Below the pieces are notes generated by a model. That model saw only the letters and a list, made by a program, of their open reading frames with translations. It was not told where the DNA came from and ran no database searches. The translations under genes and the position numbers were made by a program. DNA of 64,000 nucleotides, taken from assembly GCA_947498505.1 (NCBI GenBank), contig CANMKG010000004.1:124001-188000 (forward strand). Direction: 5' to 3'. The DNA comes from an uncultured Maribacter sp. (GTDB lineage Bacteria; Bacteroidota; Bacteroidia; Flavobacteriales; Flavobacteriaceae). This document shows, in pieces, positions 1-9,617 of this stretch. The stretch's first letter is position 1. Each line of letters begins with the position of its first letter.

Positions 1-208
1 TTACCTTTGCCAACGTTTGCATATAAAACATGAGTTTGTCATGTGTTATATGCCATTCACCAACTTCATGCCCAATAATTTCCTTTGGTGTGGGAATGTT
101 TTTGTTATAGGTTACATCTTGAGGAAGGTAATAGTTTAAATCTGGTTGATTTTGAGAGAAACTACTTTGCAAAACGCAAAGCACTCCCAAAAAGAGTAGT
201 TTTTTCAT
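1..208 (-). CDS. M14-type zinc carboxypeptidase-like protein, N-terminal fragment
   Basis: Partial gene running off the left edge; about 69 residues are visible. The start is the ATG whose complement ends at 208. It opens with a signal peptide (MKKLLFLGVLCVLQSSFSQ), so the product is exported. The following region (YYLPQDVTYN, then IPTPKEIIGHEVGEWH) matches my recollection of the N-terminus of flavobacterial M14-family metallopeptidases, which have a zinc-binding His/Glu centre. The catalytic residues lie outside the window, so the family call rests only on this N-terminal block. It is separated by a terminator from the gene upstream of it on the same strand. Confidence 0.6.
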   Translation of the reverse strand, partial: MKKLLFLGVLCVLQSSFSQNQPDLNYYLPQDVTYNKNIPTPKEIIGHEVGEWHITHDKLMFYMQTLAKV

Positions 209-239
209 ATAATGAATTTTAATTAGTCCAGTTATAAAA

Positions 240-280
240 ATAAAAAACGATCCTGAATAACAGGACCGTTTTTTATTTTT
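240..280 (-). terminator. Rho-independent terminator of the DUF3276 gene
   Basis: A 10-bp stem (246-255 paired with 261-270, loop of five) is followed on the minus strand by a run of six T (242-247). The single imperfect pair is a G-U wobble when read on the minus strand and an A-C mismatch on the plus strand, so minus-strand use is favoured. Confidence 0.75.
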
Positions 281-297
281 CCTAAGAAAAAAACTAA

Positions 298-669
298 TTA
301 AATATCATCGAACTCTACATTTGTAAAGTTTTCTGTCTCTGTAGTATTGTTTTCGTTGTGCGAGTCTTCTTTTTTAAAGTCTTTTTGATGTCTTTCAGAG
401 ATAACTTCTTCTCCTTTTTCATCAATAATGAAATTCATCATTTCATCAACATTTTCTTTAAACGCAGCAAAGTCTTCTTTATATAAATATATTTTGTGTT
501 TTTTATAGTGGAAAGAACCATCATCATGTGTGAATTTTTTACTTTCAGTAATTGTAAGATAATAGTCTCCCGCCTTTGTGCTGCGAACATCAAAAAAATA
601 TGTTCTTCTGCCAGCCCTAAGCACTTTCGAGTGGATTTCTTCTTGATCCATTAATTCTCTGTCATTCAT
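298..669 (-). CDS. DUF3276 / PUR family DNA- and RNA-binding protein
   Basis: A 123-residue protein whose core (about residues 10-80, with RAGRRTYFFDVRSTKAGDYY and the KKHKIYLYKEDF block) matches the PUR-alpha-like DUF3276 family found almost universally in Bacteroidota. Family members bind single-stranded nucleic acid through a PUR repeat and are probably cytoplasmic regulators. The C-terminal ~35 residues are charged and low in complexity, consistent with a disordered tail. It is a single gene with its own terminator. Confidence 0.85.
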   Translation of the reverse strand: MNDRELMDQEEIHSKVLRAGRRTYFFDVRSTKAGDYYLTITESKKFTHDDGSFHYKKHKIYLYKEDFAAFKENVDEMMNFIIDEKGEEVISERHQKDFKKEDSHNENNTTETENFTNVEFDDI

Positions 670-744
670 TTGGTGTTGTGTCTAGTTATTGTAAGGTTAA
701 TATCATTCAAAAATGAAAAAAAAAGTGTACATAGCAAAGTTTTT

Positions 745-2502
745 TTAGATTTCTTTCTCTAAAAGTTGATCTTCGTACAAATCTTTATAATAGCCATCTA
801 CGCTATTAAGTTCTTCATGCGTACCTTGTTGTAATAATTGTCCTTGATCGAGAACCAAAATTTTGTCTGCATTTTTAGCGGACGATACTCTATGGCTAAC
901 TATTACCGTTGTTTTATGCTGCGATGCTTTTTTAAGATTATTTAAAATTTCTTCTTCCGTTTCCGTATCTACAGCGGATAAACAATCGTCAAATAGGTAT
1001 ATTTCAGGGTCTTTCAATAAAGCTCTTGCGATTGATACCCTTTGCTTTTGTCCACCGCTTAGTGTTATTCCCCGTTCTCCTAAAATAGTATCGTACTTTT
1101 TAGAAAAACTCTCAATGTTTTCATGTACTACAGCTTTTTTGGCAACGTCAGTAACCTCTTGATCTGTAGCGCCATATTTACCAAATTTAATATTATTTTT
1201 AATGGTATCAGAAAATAAAAATGCATCTTGTGGAACAGCACCTATAGATTCTCTAAGTTGTGTAAGGTTAATCTTGTGTATAGGTACACCATCTACTTCT
1301 ACTGTCCCAGAGTCCACATCGTATAATCTGGAAATTAAATCTAGAATGGTGGACTTTCCTGAACCAATTTTACCTAAGATAGCGACAGTCTCCCCATCAT
1401 TAATGGTAAACGATATATTTTTGAGCGCCGTAATATCAGTATCACCATAAGTAAACGTTACGTTTTTAAATTCAATTTTACCTTGAATAGGGTTTGTATT
1501 GTTAGTCGGAACTTCGTTTTTAAGTTCTGGCTCTGTTTTTAAAAACTCGTTTATTCTTTTTTGTGAGGCTTCAGCTCGTTGAATGATTGACGTTAGCCAA
1601 CCTACAATGGCTACAGGCCAAGTTAGCATGTTTACATAAAGTATAAATTCAGCAATTAAACCAGCGCCAATTTTTCCATCAATATACTGCTGTCCTCCAA
1701 CATAAATAACCGTAATGTTACTAATTCCGATAAGTAGCACCATTAAAGGAAAAAACCAAGCATTTACCTTTGCGAGGCTCATACTTTTTTCCTTACCATC
1801 AATAGCTAAGACAGTTAATTCCTTATGAATTTGAGGTTCCATAGTATACGCTTTAATCACAGAAACCCCAGAGAAAACTTCTTGTGTAAAGGTAGAAAGA
1901 CTCGATAAATACTCTTGAACAACAGTACTACGTTTATGAATAACCTTACTTATTTGATATATTAAAATTGATAATATTGGTAAAGGTAATAGGGTATAAG
2001 CAGCTAGAGTTGGAGCTTTTATAAACATTAGCGGTATTAAGCATGCAAACAAAGTAAGCGTTTGAATACCATACATAATTGCAGGACCCACATACATTCG
2101 TATTTGATTAACATCTTCGCTAATACGATTCATTAAATCACCTGTTCTATTTTTTTTGTAAAAACCTAAGTTAAGAAGTTGATAATGCTCAAATATTTCA
2201 TTTTTAACATCAAACTCTATATATCTGGACACATAAATAATAGTTTGTCTCATTAAAAAGGTGAAAAACCCTGAGAGAAGGGCTGCTCCAACTATGATAA
2301 GAATATATTGTAGCAGTAGCTCCTTAGCCAACGGTTTGTCTATAGTAGACTGCATAAAATTTTCTACTACAGTTATAGATTTGTTAACATAAGAAGGCAG
2401 GACCAACTGAAAGATTCTGGCTATAATTGTTATGATTATTCCAATGAGTAATTTGGCCCAGTATTTTTTTAAATATTTGTTTAAGTGCTTAAGTTCTCTC
2501 AT
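745..2502 (-). CDS. ABC exporter, fused membrane and ATPase domains (MdlB/MsbA type)
   Basis: A 585-residue half-transporter: six-helix exporter domain (about 15-310) followed by an ATPase domain (340-575). Walker A GKIGSGKS is at 377-384, the LSGGQ signature at 481-485, Walker B at 501-506 and the H-loop histidine at 537. The residue after the Walker B Asp is Asp, not the usual catalytic Glu (LFDDCLSAVD). This is seen in MdlB-like subunits, which often work as heterodimers with an asymmetric ATPase site. Such proteins export lipids, peptides or drugs; the substrate cannot be told. It is a monocistronic gene divergent from nusB. Confidence 0.9.
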   Translation of the reverse strand: MRELKHLNKYLKKYWAKLLIGIIITIIARIFQLVLPSYVNKSITVVENFMQSTIDKPLAKELLLQYILIIVGAALLSGFFTFLMRQTIIYVSRYIEFDVKNEIFEHYQLLNLGFYKKNRTGDLMNRISEDVNQIRMYVGPAIMYGIQTLTLFACLIPLMFIKAPTLAAYTLLPLPILSILIYQISKVIHKRSTVVQEYLSSLSTFTQEVFSGVSVIKAYTMEPQIHKELTVLAIDGKEKSMSLAKVNAWFFPLMVLLIGISNITVIYVGGQQYIDGKIGAGLIAEFILYVNMLTWPVAIVGWLTSIIQRAEASQKRINEFLKTEPELKNEVPTNNTNPIQGKIEFKNVTFTYGDTDITALKNISFTINDGETVAILGKIGSGKSTILDLISRLYDVDSGTVEVDGVPIHKINLTQLRESIGAVPQDAFLFSDTIKNNIKFGKYGATDQEVTDVAKKAVVHENIESFSKKYDTILGERGITLSGGQKQRVSIARALLKDPEIYLFDDCLSAVDTETEEEILNNLKKASQHKTTVIVSHRVSSAKNADKILVLDQGQLLQQGTHEELNSVDGYYKDLYEDQLLEKEI

Positions 2503-2607
2503 TTGATAGTATGGCGGGGAAATGCGTATTTAAAAACAGTTTGCCAAAGATAGCCTTTTGAGGTATATGTAAATGTTATAAAATACTTAAGATAAACACA
2601 AATGTTA

Positions 2608-2639
2608 TTGCTACGGTTTAAAATAGATTCTTATTTTTG
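2608..2639 (+). promoter_or_regulatory. Bacteroidota-type promoter for nusB
   Basis: A TATTTTTG element at 2632-2639 matches the Bacteroidota -7 consensus TAnnTTTG. A TTG lies 21 bases upstream at 2608-2610 as a weak -33 element. It sits about 42 bases before the nusB ATG. Confidence 0.55.
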
Positions 2640-2681
2640 CAGCGAAAAAAATAACCAAATTTTATTTAAAGTTCTTTTGAA

Positions 2682-3629
2682 ATGTTAACAAGACGGCATA
2701 TTAGAGTAAAGGTGATGCAGTGTATATATGCTATAACACAATCCAAGGATGATTCCCTTCAAAAACAGGAGAAGTTCCTAAAAGTAAGTATTGATGGTAT
2801 GTATACATTATACTTGTTAATGTTAAGTTTATTAGTAGAAATACAACAACGAGAAAAGAAACAATTAGAATTATCTTCTAAAAAATATTTATCCGATTCT
2901 CAGGATAATTTTCCCAATAAGTCAAAATTTTCAGAAAACAAATTATTAGTGGCTCTTGCAAACAATCAATTGTTGAAAGACGAGTTTGCCAATAGAAAAT
3001 TAGATAATTGGTATTTAAACGAAGAGTACGTAAAGTTAATTCATAAAGACATTTCGGAAAGTGATATTTTTCTGAAATACATGCATTCTAAGACGAATTC
3101 TTTTCAAGAAGATAGACAGTTGGTTGAGGAGTTATTCAAGAAAATTATTGCTCCTAATGAAAAGATATATGAGTATTTTGAGGATGACAAGTTAACTTGG
3201 ATTGATGATATTCCAATTGTAAACACGTATATATTAAAACAACTAAAAAAGGTTAAAGAAAATCAGAACGAATCATATTTTACACCTAAGTTGTTAAAGG
3301 ATGATGAGGATATGGTTTTTGCAAAAAAGCTATTGAATAAAACATTGTTGAATAACGAAAAGCTAGAAAAAGAAATTGAAGGTAAAACCCCAAATTGGGA
3401 TAAAGACCGTATTGCAGATATAGATGCCATTTTGTTAAAAATGGCAATATGTGAGCTTTTAAATTTTTCTTCTATACCAGAAAGGGTTACAATAAACGAA
3501 TTTTTAGAAATTGCTAAAGAGTATTCTACCCCTAAAAGCAGCATTTTTATTAATGGTATTTTAGATAAGTTGGTTAAAGAATATAAGGCTGCAAACAAAC
3601 TCAATAAAATTGGTAGAGGTCTTTTGTAA
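2682..3629 (+). CDS. nusB: Transcription antitermination protein NusB (long form)
   Basis: A 315-residue protein, more than twice the size of E. coli NusB (~139). The N-terminus LTRRHIRVKVMQCIYA and the C-terminal block (NWDKDRIADIDAILL, then PERVTINEFLEIAKEYS and FINGILDKL) are the two halves of the NusB fold that binds boxA RNA with NusE/S10 in rRNA antitermination. Between them lies a lysine-rich helical insertion typical of Bacteroidota NusB. It heads a run with the DUF1573 lipoprotein and yajC (gaps 40 and 20 bp), an arrangement common in Flavobacteriaceae. Confidence 0.93.
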   Translation: MLTRRHIRVKVMQCIYAITQSKDDSLQKQEKFLKVSIDGMYTLYLLMLSLLVEIQQREKKQLELSSKKYLSDSQDNFPNKSKFSENKLLVALANNQLLKDEFANRKLDNWYLNEEYVKLIHKDISESDIFLKYMHSKTNSFQEDRQLVEELFKKIIAPNEKIYEYFEDDKLTWIDDIPIVNTYILKQLKKVKENQNESYFTPKLLKDDEDMVFAKKLLNKTLLNNEKLEKEIEGKTPNWDKDRIADIDAILLKMAICELLNFSSIPERVTINEFLEIAKEYSTPKSSIFINGILDKLVKEYKAANKLNKIGRGLL

Positions 3630-3669
3630 AAATATTTTTAATTTTACTTTAAAATAAAAACTAATTAAG

Positions 3670-4140
3670 ATGAGAAAAATAATTTTAGCACTTGGTGCTA
3701 TAGCTTTAATTTCATTTACTTCTTGTAAGGAAAAAGCGTCTAACAAAGTTAATTCAGAAAATGTTACCGTAGCGGCAGAAAGAGATGAAGCTGCTAAAGC
3801 TGTTCCAGTAATGACTTTTGAAGAAACCGAATTTGATTTTGGAACCATTGAGCAAAATACAGCTCAGGAACATATTTTTGTTTTTACTAATACAGGTAAT
3901 GCACCACTAATTGTTACAGACGCAAAAAGTAGTTGTGGATGTACAGTTCCTAATCCTCCTAAAGATGCTATTGCTCCAGGAGAAAAAGGAGAGTTAAAGG
4001 TAAAATATAATGGAGCAGGACAAAACCTAGTTACTAAAACAATTACGGTTACAGCAAATACGCAAAAAGGACAAGAATTATTAAAAATAAAAGCTTTTGT
4101 TAATCCAAAAGGTGCTGCTCCCGTTGGACCAGTAAAATAA
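3670..4140 (+). CDS. DUF1573 domain lipoprotein
   Basis: A 156-residue protein with a lipoprotein signal peptide (lipobox FTSC, lipidated Cys19) and one DUF1573 domain (about 48-145), an Ig/MSP-like beta sandwich. The family hallmark is visible as FDFGTIEQ, FTNTGNAPLIV and SSCGCTVPNPP. It is probably anchored in the outer or inner membrane facing the periplasm. The biochemical role is unknown. Its place between nusB and yajC is conserved in related bacteria (from memory) but says little about function. Confidence 0.88.
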   Translation: MRKIILALGAIALISFTSCKEKASNKVNSENVTVAAERDEAAKAVPVMTFEETEFDFGTIEQNTAQEHIFVFTNTGNAPLIVTDAKSSCGCTVPNPPKDAIAPGEKGELKVKYNGAGQNLVTKTITVTANTQKGQELLKIKAFVNPKGAAPVGPVK

Positions 4141-4160
4141 GTTTACTTAAATAGATATAA

Positions 4161-4448
4161 ATGGAAAATATAGGACAGTTTCTTCCAATGATTTTAATTT
4201 TTGCGGTGGCATATTTTTTTATGATTCGCCCGCAAATGAAAAGACAAAAGGATGAGAAAAAATTTGGAGCGGAACTAAAAAGAGGAGACCGTATTGTTAC
4301 CAAAAGTGGATTGTACGGAAAGGTGGTAGATTTAAATAATGAAAACAATTCCGTTGTTATTGAAACTATGGCAGGAAAATTAAAATTTGATCGTTCTGCG
4401 GTTTCTATGGAGATGAGTAAAAAATTATCTTCTCCAGAGAAAAAATAG
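4161..4448 (+). CDS. yajC: Preprotein translocase subunit YajC
   Basis: A 95-residue protein with a single N-terminal membrane helix (about 7-23), the family motif FMIRPQMKRQK straight after it, and a small cytoplasmic domain (GDRIVTKSGLYGKV). YajC associates with SecDF and the SecYEG translocon in the inner membrane and assists export. Length and layout are normal. It is the last gene of the nusB run and is followed by a strong hairpin terminator. Confidence 0.95.
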   Translation: MENIGQFLPMILIFAVAYFFMIRPQMKRQKDEKKFGAELKRGDRIVTKSGLYGKVVDLNNENNSVVIETMAGKLKFDRSAVSMEMSKKLSSPEKK

Positions 4449-4470
4449 TATTTGTCCTAGATAACAAAAT

Positions 4471-4501
4471 AAAAAAGCACTGGATTTTCCAGTGCTTTTT
4501 T
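4471..4501. terminator. Bidirectional terminator between yajC and the YdeI-like gene
   Basis: A 14-bp perfect inverted repeat (4471-4484 with 4488-4501, 3-base loop) with A-tract on the left and T-tract on the right. It can end both the plus-strand nusB-yajC transcript and the minus-strand pepT-ydeI transcript, whose last stop codon is at 4504. Confidence 0.9.
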
Positions 4502-4503
4502 AT

Positions 4504-5103
4504 TTAACAGTTACGGTATTTATCGTTTAACCCGATATTACCCAGTATCATTGGAATTATTTTTTGTAGTCTACTTTGTCTAGTTTTTTCTTGTTTGGCG
4601 GAAGAGATGTATTCTGAAAATTCTTTTTGTTTATAAGGGGTAAACAATGCAAAGGCAGTTTTAAGTTCAGTGTCATTTTCAAGAGCAGCTTTTAATACTT
4701 CATGTATTTTAAAACTTTTGCTTTTAGATTTTTCAGGGGTAAGTACTAAACCTTTTTTTTGATTTTCTATTGCTTCTTTCACGTAAAGTAAAACTAGGTC
4801 AGTATCAATATCATTTATAGAGGTAAATCTCCAATTTCGCATAGCTTTAGTTTTTTCCTGGGCATTTATAAGTACATTTTCTGGATCACTCAAAAACACA
4901 CCATTAAAAAACCAAATACCAAAATGGTTTTTAAATTTTGAAACACTAAGTACATTTTTTTCCTGAATTGTATATACAGGTTGGCTCCATTTAAAAGTTT
5001 CTTTCAACTCAGTGGTTAATATAATTTCTCTAAGTTTTGCAATGCCATTCTTAAATGGATGTTCAGCACCGAAATAAACGTTAACTTTTTCTTGAGGGTT
5101 CAT
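4504..5103 (-). CDS. YdeI/OmdA-type protein with DUF1801 domain
   Basis: A 199-residue cytoplasmic protein. Residues about 15-115 form a DUF1801/YdhG-like domain ([24 protein letters not shown]). The C-terminal part ([37 protein letters not shown]) is the OmdA/YdeI-type helical region. YdeI relatives have been linked to resistance to cationic peptides in enterobacteria; the molecular activity is unknown. Its ATG lies 23 bases inside the end of pepT, so the two are probably translationally coupled. Confidence 0.8.
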   Translation of the reverse strand: MNPQEKVNVYFGAEHPFKNGIAKLREIILTTELKETFKWSQPVYTIQEKNVLSVSKFKNHFGIWFFNGVFLSDPENVLINAQEKTKAMRNWRFTSINDIDTDLVLLYVKEAIENQKKGLVLTPEKSKSKSFKIHEVLKAALENDTELKTAFALFTPYKQKEFSEYISSAKQEKTRQSRLQKIIPMILGNIGLNDKYRNC

Positions 5104-6334
5104 ACTTCCACGGTTTTGCAGCAGTAAGTTCGCAAATTTTTACAATAACTCCAACCGCTCCAACCATACTCTGCACAGGAACGTACTCATATTTACCATG
5201 AAAATTATGCCCTCCGGCAAAAATGTTTGGACATGGTAATCCCATAAAACTTAATTGAGAACCATCCGTACCTCCACGAATAGGTTTTATAATGGGTTTA
5301 ATATTTAAGGTTTCCATGGCTTCTTTTGCAATATCAACAATAAAGAAAACAGGTTTTATTTTTTCAGACATATTGTAATACTGGTCATTTAGCTCCAGTG
5401 TAATGCAATTGCCATATAATTCGTTTAATTTTTCGGTGATATTTTTCAGTAGCGCTTTGCGGTTTTCAAAATTGTCACGATCATGATCCCTTACAATTAG
5501 TTCAAATTCTGCAGACTCAATTCCTCCTTGAATATGGTGTACATGAAAAAAACCTTCCTTATTTTCAGTGTTTTGAGGAGTTTCTTCTGGTGGTAATAAT
5601 TCTAGAAAGGCACTAGCAATACTAATGGCATTTACCATTTTTCCTTTTGCATAACCCGGGTGCACACTTTTTCCAGCAATTTTTACTTTGGCACCAGCAG
5701 CATTAAAATTTTCATATTCTAATTCTCCAATTTGACTACCATCCATTGTATAAGCCCACTTGGCTCCAAATTTTTCAACATCAAATTTGTGAGCACCTCG
5801 TCCAATTTCTTCATCAGGAGTAAATGCAATCTTTATTTCACCATGTTTAATTTCTGGATGAAGTATTAAGTACTCCATTGCGGTAATGATTTCTGCAATT
5901 CCTGCTTTGTCATCAGCCCCTAATAAGGTTGTGCCGTCGGTTGTAATTAAAGTTTGTCCTTTATATTGTAGTAAATCTTCAAAATAGTCTGGAGAGAGGA
6001 CAATGTTTTTTTCAGCATTTAAAACAATATCTTTTCCATTATAATTTTCAATTATTTGTGGATTTACGTCAGTTCCTGAAAAATCAGGAGTTGTATCAAA
6101 ATGAGAAATGAAACCAATCGTAGGTACTTTTTTGTCAATATTACTAGGAAGTGTTGCCATGACGTACGAATTGTTATCTATAGAAACCTCATGTAAACCA
6201 ATTCTTTTTAGTTCATCAACAAGTTCTAAAGCTAAATTCCACTGTTTTTCTGTACTGGGGGTGGTGTTGGAACTGGCGTCACTTTGTGTATCAATCTTAA
6301 CGTATTTTATAAACCTATCAACTAGAATTTTCAT
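5081..6334 (-). CDS. pepT: Peptidase T (tripeptide aminopeptidase)
   Basis: An M20B di-zinc aminopeptidase that removes the N-terminal residue of tripeptides in the cytoplasm. I start it at the ATG at 6334 (417 residues), giving [15 protein letters not shown] like other PepT proteins; a longer frame would need a TTG three codons upstream. Visible metal and active-site residues are H78 and D80 in SHFDTTPD, D141 in LGADDKAG, E175/E176 in PDEEIG, D198 in MDGS and a late His in [29 protein letters not shown] is the family's substrate-binding segment. All key residues are present. It overlaps the next gene by 23 bp. Confidence 0.95.
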   Translation of the reverse strand: MKILVDRFIKYVKIDTQSDASSNTTPSTEKQWNLALELVDELKRIGLHEVSIDNNSYVMATLPSNIDKKVPTIGFISHFDTTPDFSGTDVNPQIIENYNGKDIVLNAEKNIVLSPDYFEDLLQYKGQTLITTDGTTLLGADDKAGIAEIITAMEYLILHPEIKHGEIKIAFTPDEEIGRGAHKFDVEKFGAKWAYTMDGSQIGELEYENFNAAGAKVKIAGKSVHPGYAKGKMVNAISIASAFLELLPPEETPQNTENKEGFFHVHHIQGGIESAEFELIVRDHDRDNFENRKALLKNITEKLNELYGNCITLELNDQYYNMSEKIKPVFFIVDIAKEAMETLNIKPIIKPIRGGTDGSQLSFMGLPCPNIFAGGHNFHGKYEYVPVQSMVGAVGVIVKICELTAAKPWKYEPSRKS

Positions 6335-6474
6335 CAAAAACAATTTTCGTCAAAAATACAATATTGCCTTGTTGCTCCAAATAAATTAAATGTTGTTAAA
6401 TGTATATTATTTGATTTAAAATAGTGTTTATATCTTAGCATATCATCAGTCTAAACTATAACAGAAAAAAAATC

Positions 6475-6912
6475 ATGAATTTAAAGTTTATAATAGCTAT
6501 TTGTTTGGTCTTTGCATCATTTATAGCAACAGGTCAAACATGTGCTTTAGGGGTAGGAACTAGTAATCCCGATACTGTAATAGAAGTTTTTCAATTAAAC
6601 AATCAGCAGATAGAAAAATTAAAAGCGGTAAAAGTAGCATATGTAGATGGTTCGCAAAGTATTGAGCAAAAAATTGAAAAGTTACTTAAAGAACATCCTC
6701 AAAGTTCCCCTGCTGATTTAACACTAATGGCAGAAAAGTATAACGTACTTAAAGAAGAAATGATAGCATTATCATTAAAAAGCGATGAAGAGGTATTAAC
6801 AACATTCAATCAAAAACAATACGAAAGATATTTGCTTCTTTGCAAAGAAACTTACCAAAGACCTATAATAGTCACGCCTACTGTATATAATGATAGTATT
6901 GTCAAGGAATAG
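6475..6912 (+). CDS. Secreted helical protein of unknown function
   Basis: A 145-residue protein with a cleavable signal peptide (about 1-21, ending FIATGQ). The mature part is predicted to be nearly all helix and rich in Gln, Glu and Lys (residues 40-120). The pattern of an early FQLNNQQIEKLKAVK helix and a late FNQKQYERYLLLC helix recalls the periplasmic Spy/CpxP-type and LTXXQ proteins. I cannot show the LTXXQ motif itself, so this is only a fold-level resemblance. It is probably transcribed alone; pyrD follows after 78 bp with its own -7 element. Confidence 0.6.
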   Translation: MNLKFIIAICLVFASFIATGQTCALGVGTSNPDTVIEVFQLNNQQIEKLKAVKVAYVDGSQSIEQKIEKLLKEHPQSSPADLTLMAEKYNVLKEEMIALSLKSDEEVLTTFNQKQYERYLLLCKETYQRPIIVTPTVYNDSIVKE

Positions 6913-6959
6913 TACAGAATAAAATATCAAACTTAGAACGTTTACGGATTTACAGTTTG

Positions 6960-6967
6960 TATTTTTG
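6960..6967 (+). promoter_or_regulatory. Promoter -7 element for pyrD
   Basis: TATTTTTG matches the Bacteroidota TAnnTTTG consensus and ends 23 bases before the pyrD ATG. I see no clear TTTG at the expected -33 distance. Confidence 0.5.
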
Positions 6968-6990
6968 CATAAAATATTGCCATAAGCATT

Positions 6991-8031
6991 ATGTATAAAG
7001 TTTTGATTCGCCCCCTATTTTTTATGTTGGATCCAGAAAGGGTTCATCACATTAGTACATCTCTTATGTTATTGCTATCAAAAATAGGGCTGTCTGGTGT
7101 TGTGCGAAAAATTTTTAACATAGACGATCCAAAGTTGGAGCGGGAAGTTTTTGGAATAAAATTTAAAAACCCTGTAGGCTTAGCTGCAGGTTTTGATAAA
7201 GATGCAAAAATGTATAATCAGCTTTCGGATTATGGTTTTGGTTTTATTGAAATAGGCACACTTACCCCCAAACCGCAAGGAGGAAACCCTAAAAAAAGAT
7301 TATTTAGATTAAAGAAGGATGAGGCCATTATTAATAGAATGGGCTTTAATAATAAAGGTGTTTTTGAAGCTGTAGAAGAATTAAAGAAAAAACACAGGGT
7401 AATCGTTGGAGGCAATATTGGTAAAAATAAGATTACCGATAATAAAGATGCTATTAAAGATTACCTAATATGTTTTGATGCGTTATTTGATTATGTAGAT
7501 TATTTTGTAGTAAATGTAAGTTCGCCTAATACTCCGGGTTTAAGAGCGTTACAAGACAAAAAACCACTAATGGCTTTATTAAAAGAGCTAAAAAAAGAAA
7601 ATGAAAGGTGTACTGATAAAAGAAAAAGTAAACCAAAGCCAATACTTTTAAAAATTGCACCAGACTTAACAGATGCTCAATTGTTAGATATTATTGATAT
7701 TGTTAAAGAAACAAAGATTGATGGTATTATAGCAACTAATACAACAATTTCAAGAAAAGACCTAAAATCAGATTTGGTAGAAACTGAAGAAAAGGGAGGT
7801 TTAAGTGGTAGACCCTTAAAGAGTAGAAGTACTGAAGTGATTCGGTTTTTAGCGGAAAAAAGTAATAAAGCTTTTCCAATTATTGGAGTTGGTGGTATTC
7901 ACTCTGCTGAAGATGCTCTTGAAAAATTGGAAGCTGGAGCAGATTTAGTTCAGCTTTGGACAGGATTTATATATGAAGGACCATCATTAATTAAGCGCAT
8001 TAACAAAGCAATTATAGCACAATCTAACTAG
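6991..8031 (+). CDS. pyrD: Dihydroorotate dehydrogenase (quinone), class 2
   Basis: Oxidises dihydroorotate to orotate in de novo pyrimidine synthesis and passes electrons to membrane quinones. At 346 residues it has the N-terminal amphipathic helix of class 2 enzymes ([20 protein letters not shown]) for membrane attachment. The FMN-binding barrel follows, with [30 protein letters not shown], the catalytic serine loop [24 protein letters not shown] and [16 protein letters not shown]. All class 2 signatures are intact. Confidence 0.97.
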   Translation: MYKVLIRPLFFMLDPERVHHISTSLMLLLSKIGLSGVVRKIFNIDDPKLEREVFGIKFKNPVGLAAGFDKDAKMYNQLSDYGFGFIEIGTLTPKPQGGNPKKRLFRLKKDEAIINRMGFNNKGVFEAVEELKKKHRVIVGGNIGKNKITDNKDAIKDYLICFDALFDYVDYFVVNVSSPNTPGLRALQDKKPLMALLKELKKENERCTDKRKSKPKPILLKIAPDLTDAQLLDIIDIVKETKIDGIIATNTTISRKDLKSDLVETEEKGGLSGRPLKSRSTEVIRFLAEKSNKAFPIIGVGGIHSAEDALEKLEAGADLVQLWTGFIYEGPSLIKRINKAIIAQSN

Positions 8032-8080
8032 TTTTATTTCTTATTCGTAATTTGGAAGCTTTATTGTAAATTATATAAAG

Positions 8081-8698
8081 TTGAACTACGAAATTCTTTA
8101 TGCTTTTTCATTAGCCACTTCTGCGCTTGCAATTTCTCCGGGACCAGATAATATTTATGTGTTAATGCAAAGCGTTACCCATGGTAGAAAGCAAGGCATG
8201 TCAACCGTTGTTGGTTTAATTTCAGGTTGCATAGTGCACACAACACTACTTGCTTTTGGAGTTTCTACGATTATAAAAAATAACGACACTTTGTTTTTTG
8301 GAATTAAACTTTTAGGAGCCTTATATCTTTTATTTTTAGCCTATAAAGTTTTCAAGAGTGATGCTACTTTAAATTTGACTAACCAGAAAGTTGATAAAAA
8401 AGGGAATTGGCAATTGGTAAAGCAAGGTTTTATTATGAATGTTTTAAACCCAAAGGTTACCATGTTCTTTTTGGCTTTTTTTCCTGGGTTTTTGTTTAGT
8501 AATGAGTTAAGTACTGTAGTACAGTTTTATACTTTGGGCTTTTTGTTTATGGGGGTGTCGTTTGTACTTTTTAGTGCTATTGCGTTGTTGTCCGGTTTTA
8601 TTTCGGACTATATTACAGGAAATAATACGGTAGCTATTTTTTTAAAATGGATGCAAATAGCCGTTTTTATTGGAATTGCCGTCTTCTTATTACTTTAA
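8081..8698 (+). CDS. LysE/RhtB family amino-acid exporter
   Basis: A 205-residue inner-membrane protein with about six helices. The N-terminal signature AISPGPDNIYVLMQSVTHGRKQG and the later GFIMNVLNPKVTMFFLAFFPGF are diagnostic of the LysE/RhtB translocators that export amino acids or derivatives. The start is a TTG at 8081: the frame has no ATG between an upstream stop at 8048-8050 and a Met inside the first helix region, and starting at TTG gives the usual N-terminal length. The substrate is not predictable. Confidence 0.88.
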   Translation: MNYEILYAFSLATSALAISPGPDNIYVLMQSVTHGRKQGMSTVVGLISGCIVHTTLLAFGVSTIIKNNDTLFFGIKLLGALYLLFLAYKVFKSDATLNLTNQKVDKKGNWQLVKQGFIMNVLNPKVTMFFLAFFPGFLFSNELSTVVQFYTLGFLFMGVSFVLFSAIALLSGFISDYITGNNTVAIFLKWMQIAVFIGIAVFLLL

Positions 8699-8736
8699 GA
8701 TAAATAGTAGTAATTTTAGCTACCATAAAATGATTA

Positions 8737-9600
8737 ATGAGTAAAGTTAAAGTTATTGAGTGTCCAAGAGATGCCATGCAAGGCATTAAAACTTTCATTC
8801 CTACAGATGAAAAGGTTAGGTACATTCAATCGTTGTTAGGCTGCGGTTTTGATACTATTGATTTTGGTAGTTTTGTTTCTCCAAAGGCAATACCTCAAAT
8901 GGTGGATACCGCAGAGGTTCTATCGAAATTGGATTTAAGTCAAACAACAAGTAAACTTTTAGCAATTGTAGCCAATGTTCGAGGTGCAAATGATGCAGCA
9001 AAACATTCTGAAATTGACTATTTAGGATATCCGTTTTCAATATCAGAAAATTTTCAAATGCGTAATACGCATAAAACCATTGACCAGTCAGTTGAAATAC
9101 TTCAAGAAATTTTAAATATTGCCGACGCATCTAACAAGCAGGTAGTTACCTATATTTCTATGGGTTTTGGAAACCCGTACGGAGACCCTTGGAATGTAGA
9201 AATAGTAGGGGAGTGGACGGAAAAATTGGCAGCGATGGGAGTTAAAATTTTGTCGCTTTCAGATACAGTTGGATCTTCTACACCAGATATTATAGATTAT
9301 TTGTTTTCGAATTTGATACCTAAATATCCAAATGTTGAATTTGGAGCCCACTTACATACAATTCCAACAAAATGGCATGAAAAGGTTAATGCTGCTTATA
9401 AAGCTGGTTGTAGAAGGTTTGATGGCGCGGTTCAGGGCTTTGGTGGGTGCCCTATGGCTAAAGATGAACTGACAGGGAATATGCCAACGGAAAAAATGTT
9501 GTCGTATTTTACAACTGAAAAAGCGGATTCTAATGTGAATTGGATGGTTTTTGAAGCAGCTTTTAATAAGGCTACGGAATTGTTTTCAGCATATCATTAA
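8737..9600 (+). CDS. Hydroxymethylglutaryl-CoA lyase
   Basis: A TIM-barrel lyase of 287 residues that splits HMG-CoA into acetyl-CoA and acetoacetate, the last step of leucine breakdown. It shows the catalytic Arg-Asp pair in ECPRDAMQGI, the SLSDTVGSSTPD loop, the metal-binding HLHT, and the active-site loop GAVQGFGGCPMAKDELTGN with its catalytic Cys. In canonical enzymes the first motif reads GPRDGLQ; here it reads CPRDAMQ, as in the Bacteroidota branch. It is cytoplasmic. The Crp/Fnr regulator starts 17 bp after it. Confidence 0.9.
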   Translation: MSKVKVIECPRDAMQGIKTFIPTDEKVRYIQSLLGCGFDTIDFGSFVSPKAIPQMVDTAEVLSKLDLSQTTSKLLAIVANVRGANDAAKHSEIDYLGYPFSISENFQMRNTHKTIDQSVEILQEILNIADASNKQVVTYISMGFGNPYGDPWNVEIVGEWTEKLAAMGVKILSLSDTVGSSTPDIIDYLFSNLIPKYPNVEFGAHLHTIPTKWHEKVNAAYKAGCRRFDGAVQGFGGCPMAKDELTGNMPTEKMLSYFTTEKADSNVNWMVFEAAFNKATELFSAYH

Positions 9601-9617
9601 AACCTTTTTTATTTTAA

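Noticed and set aside
863-1450. Two plus-strand open frames (863-1162, 1202-1450).
   Set aside because: Antisense to the conserved ATPase domain of the ABC exporter; no family resemblance.
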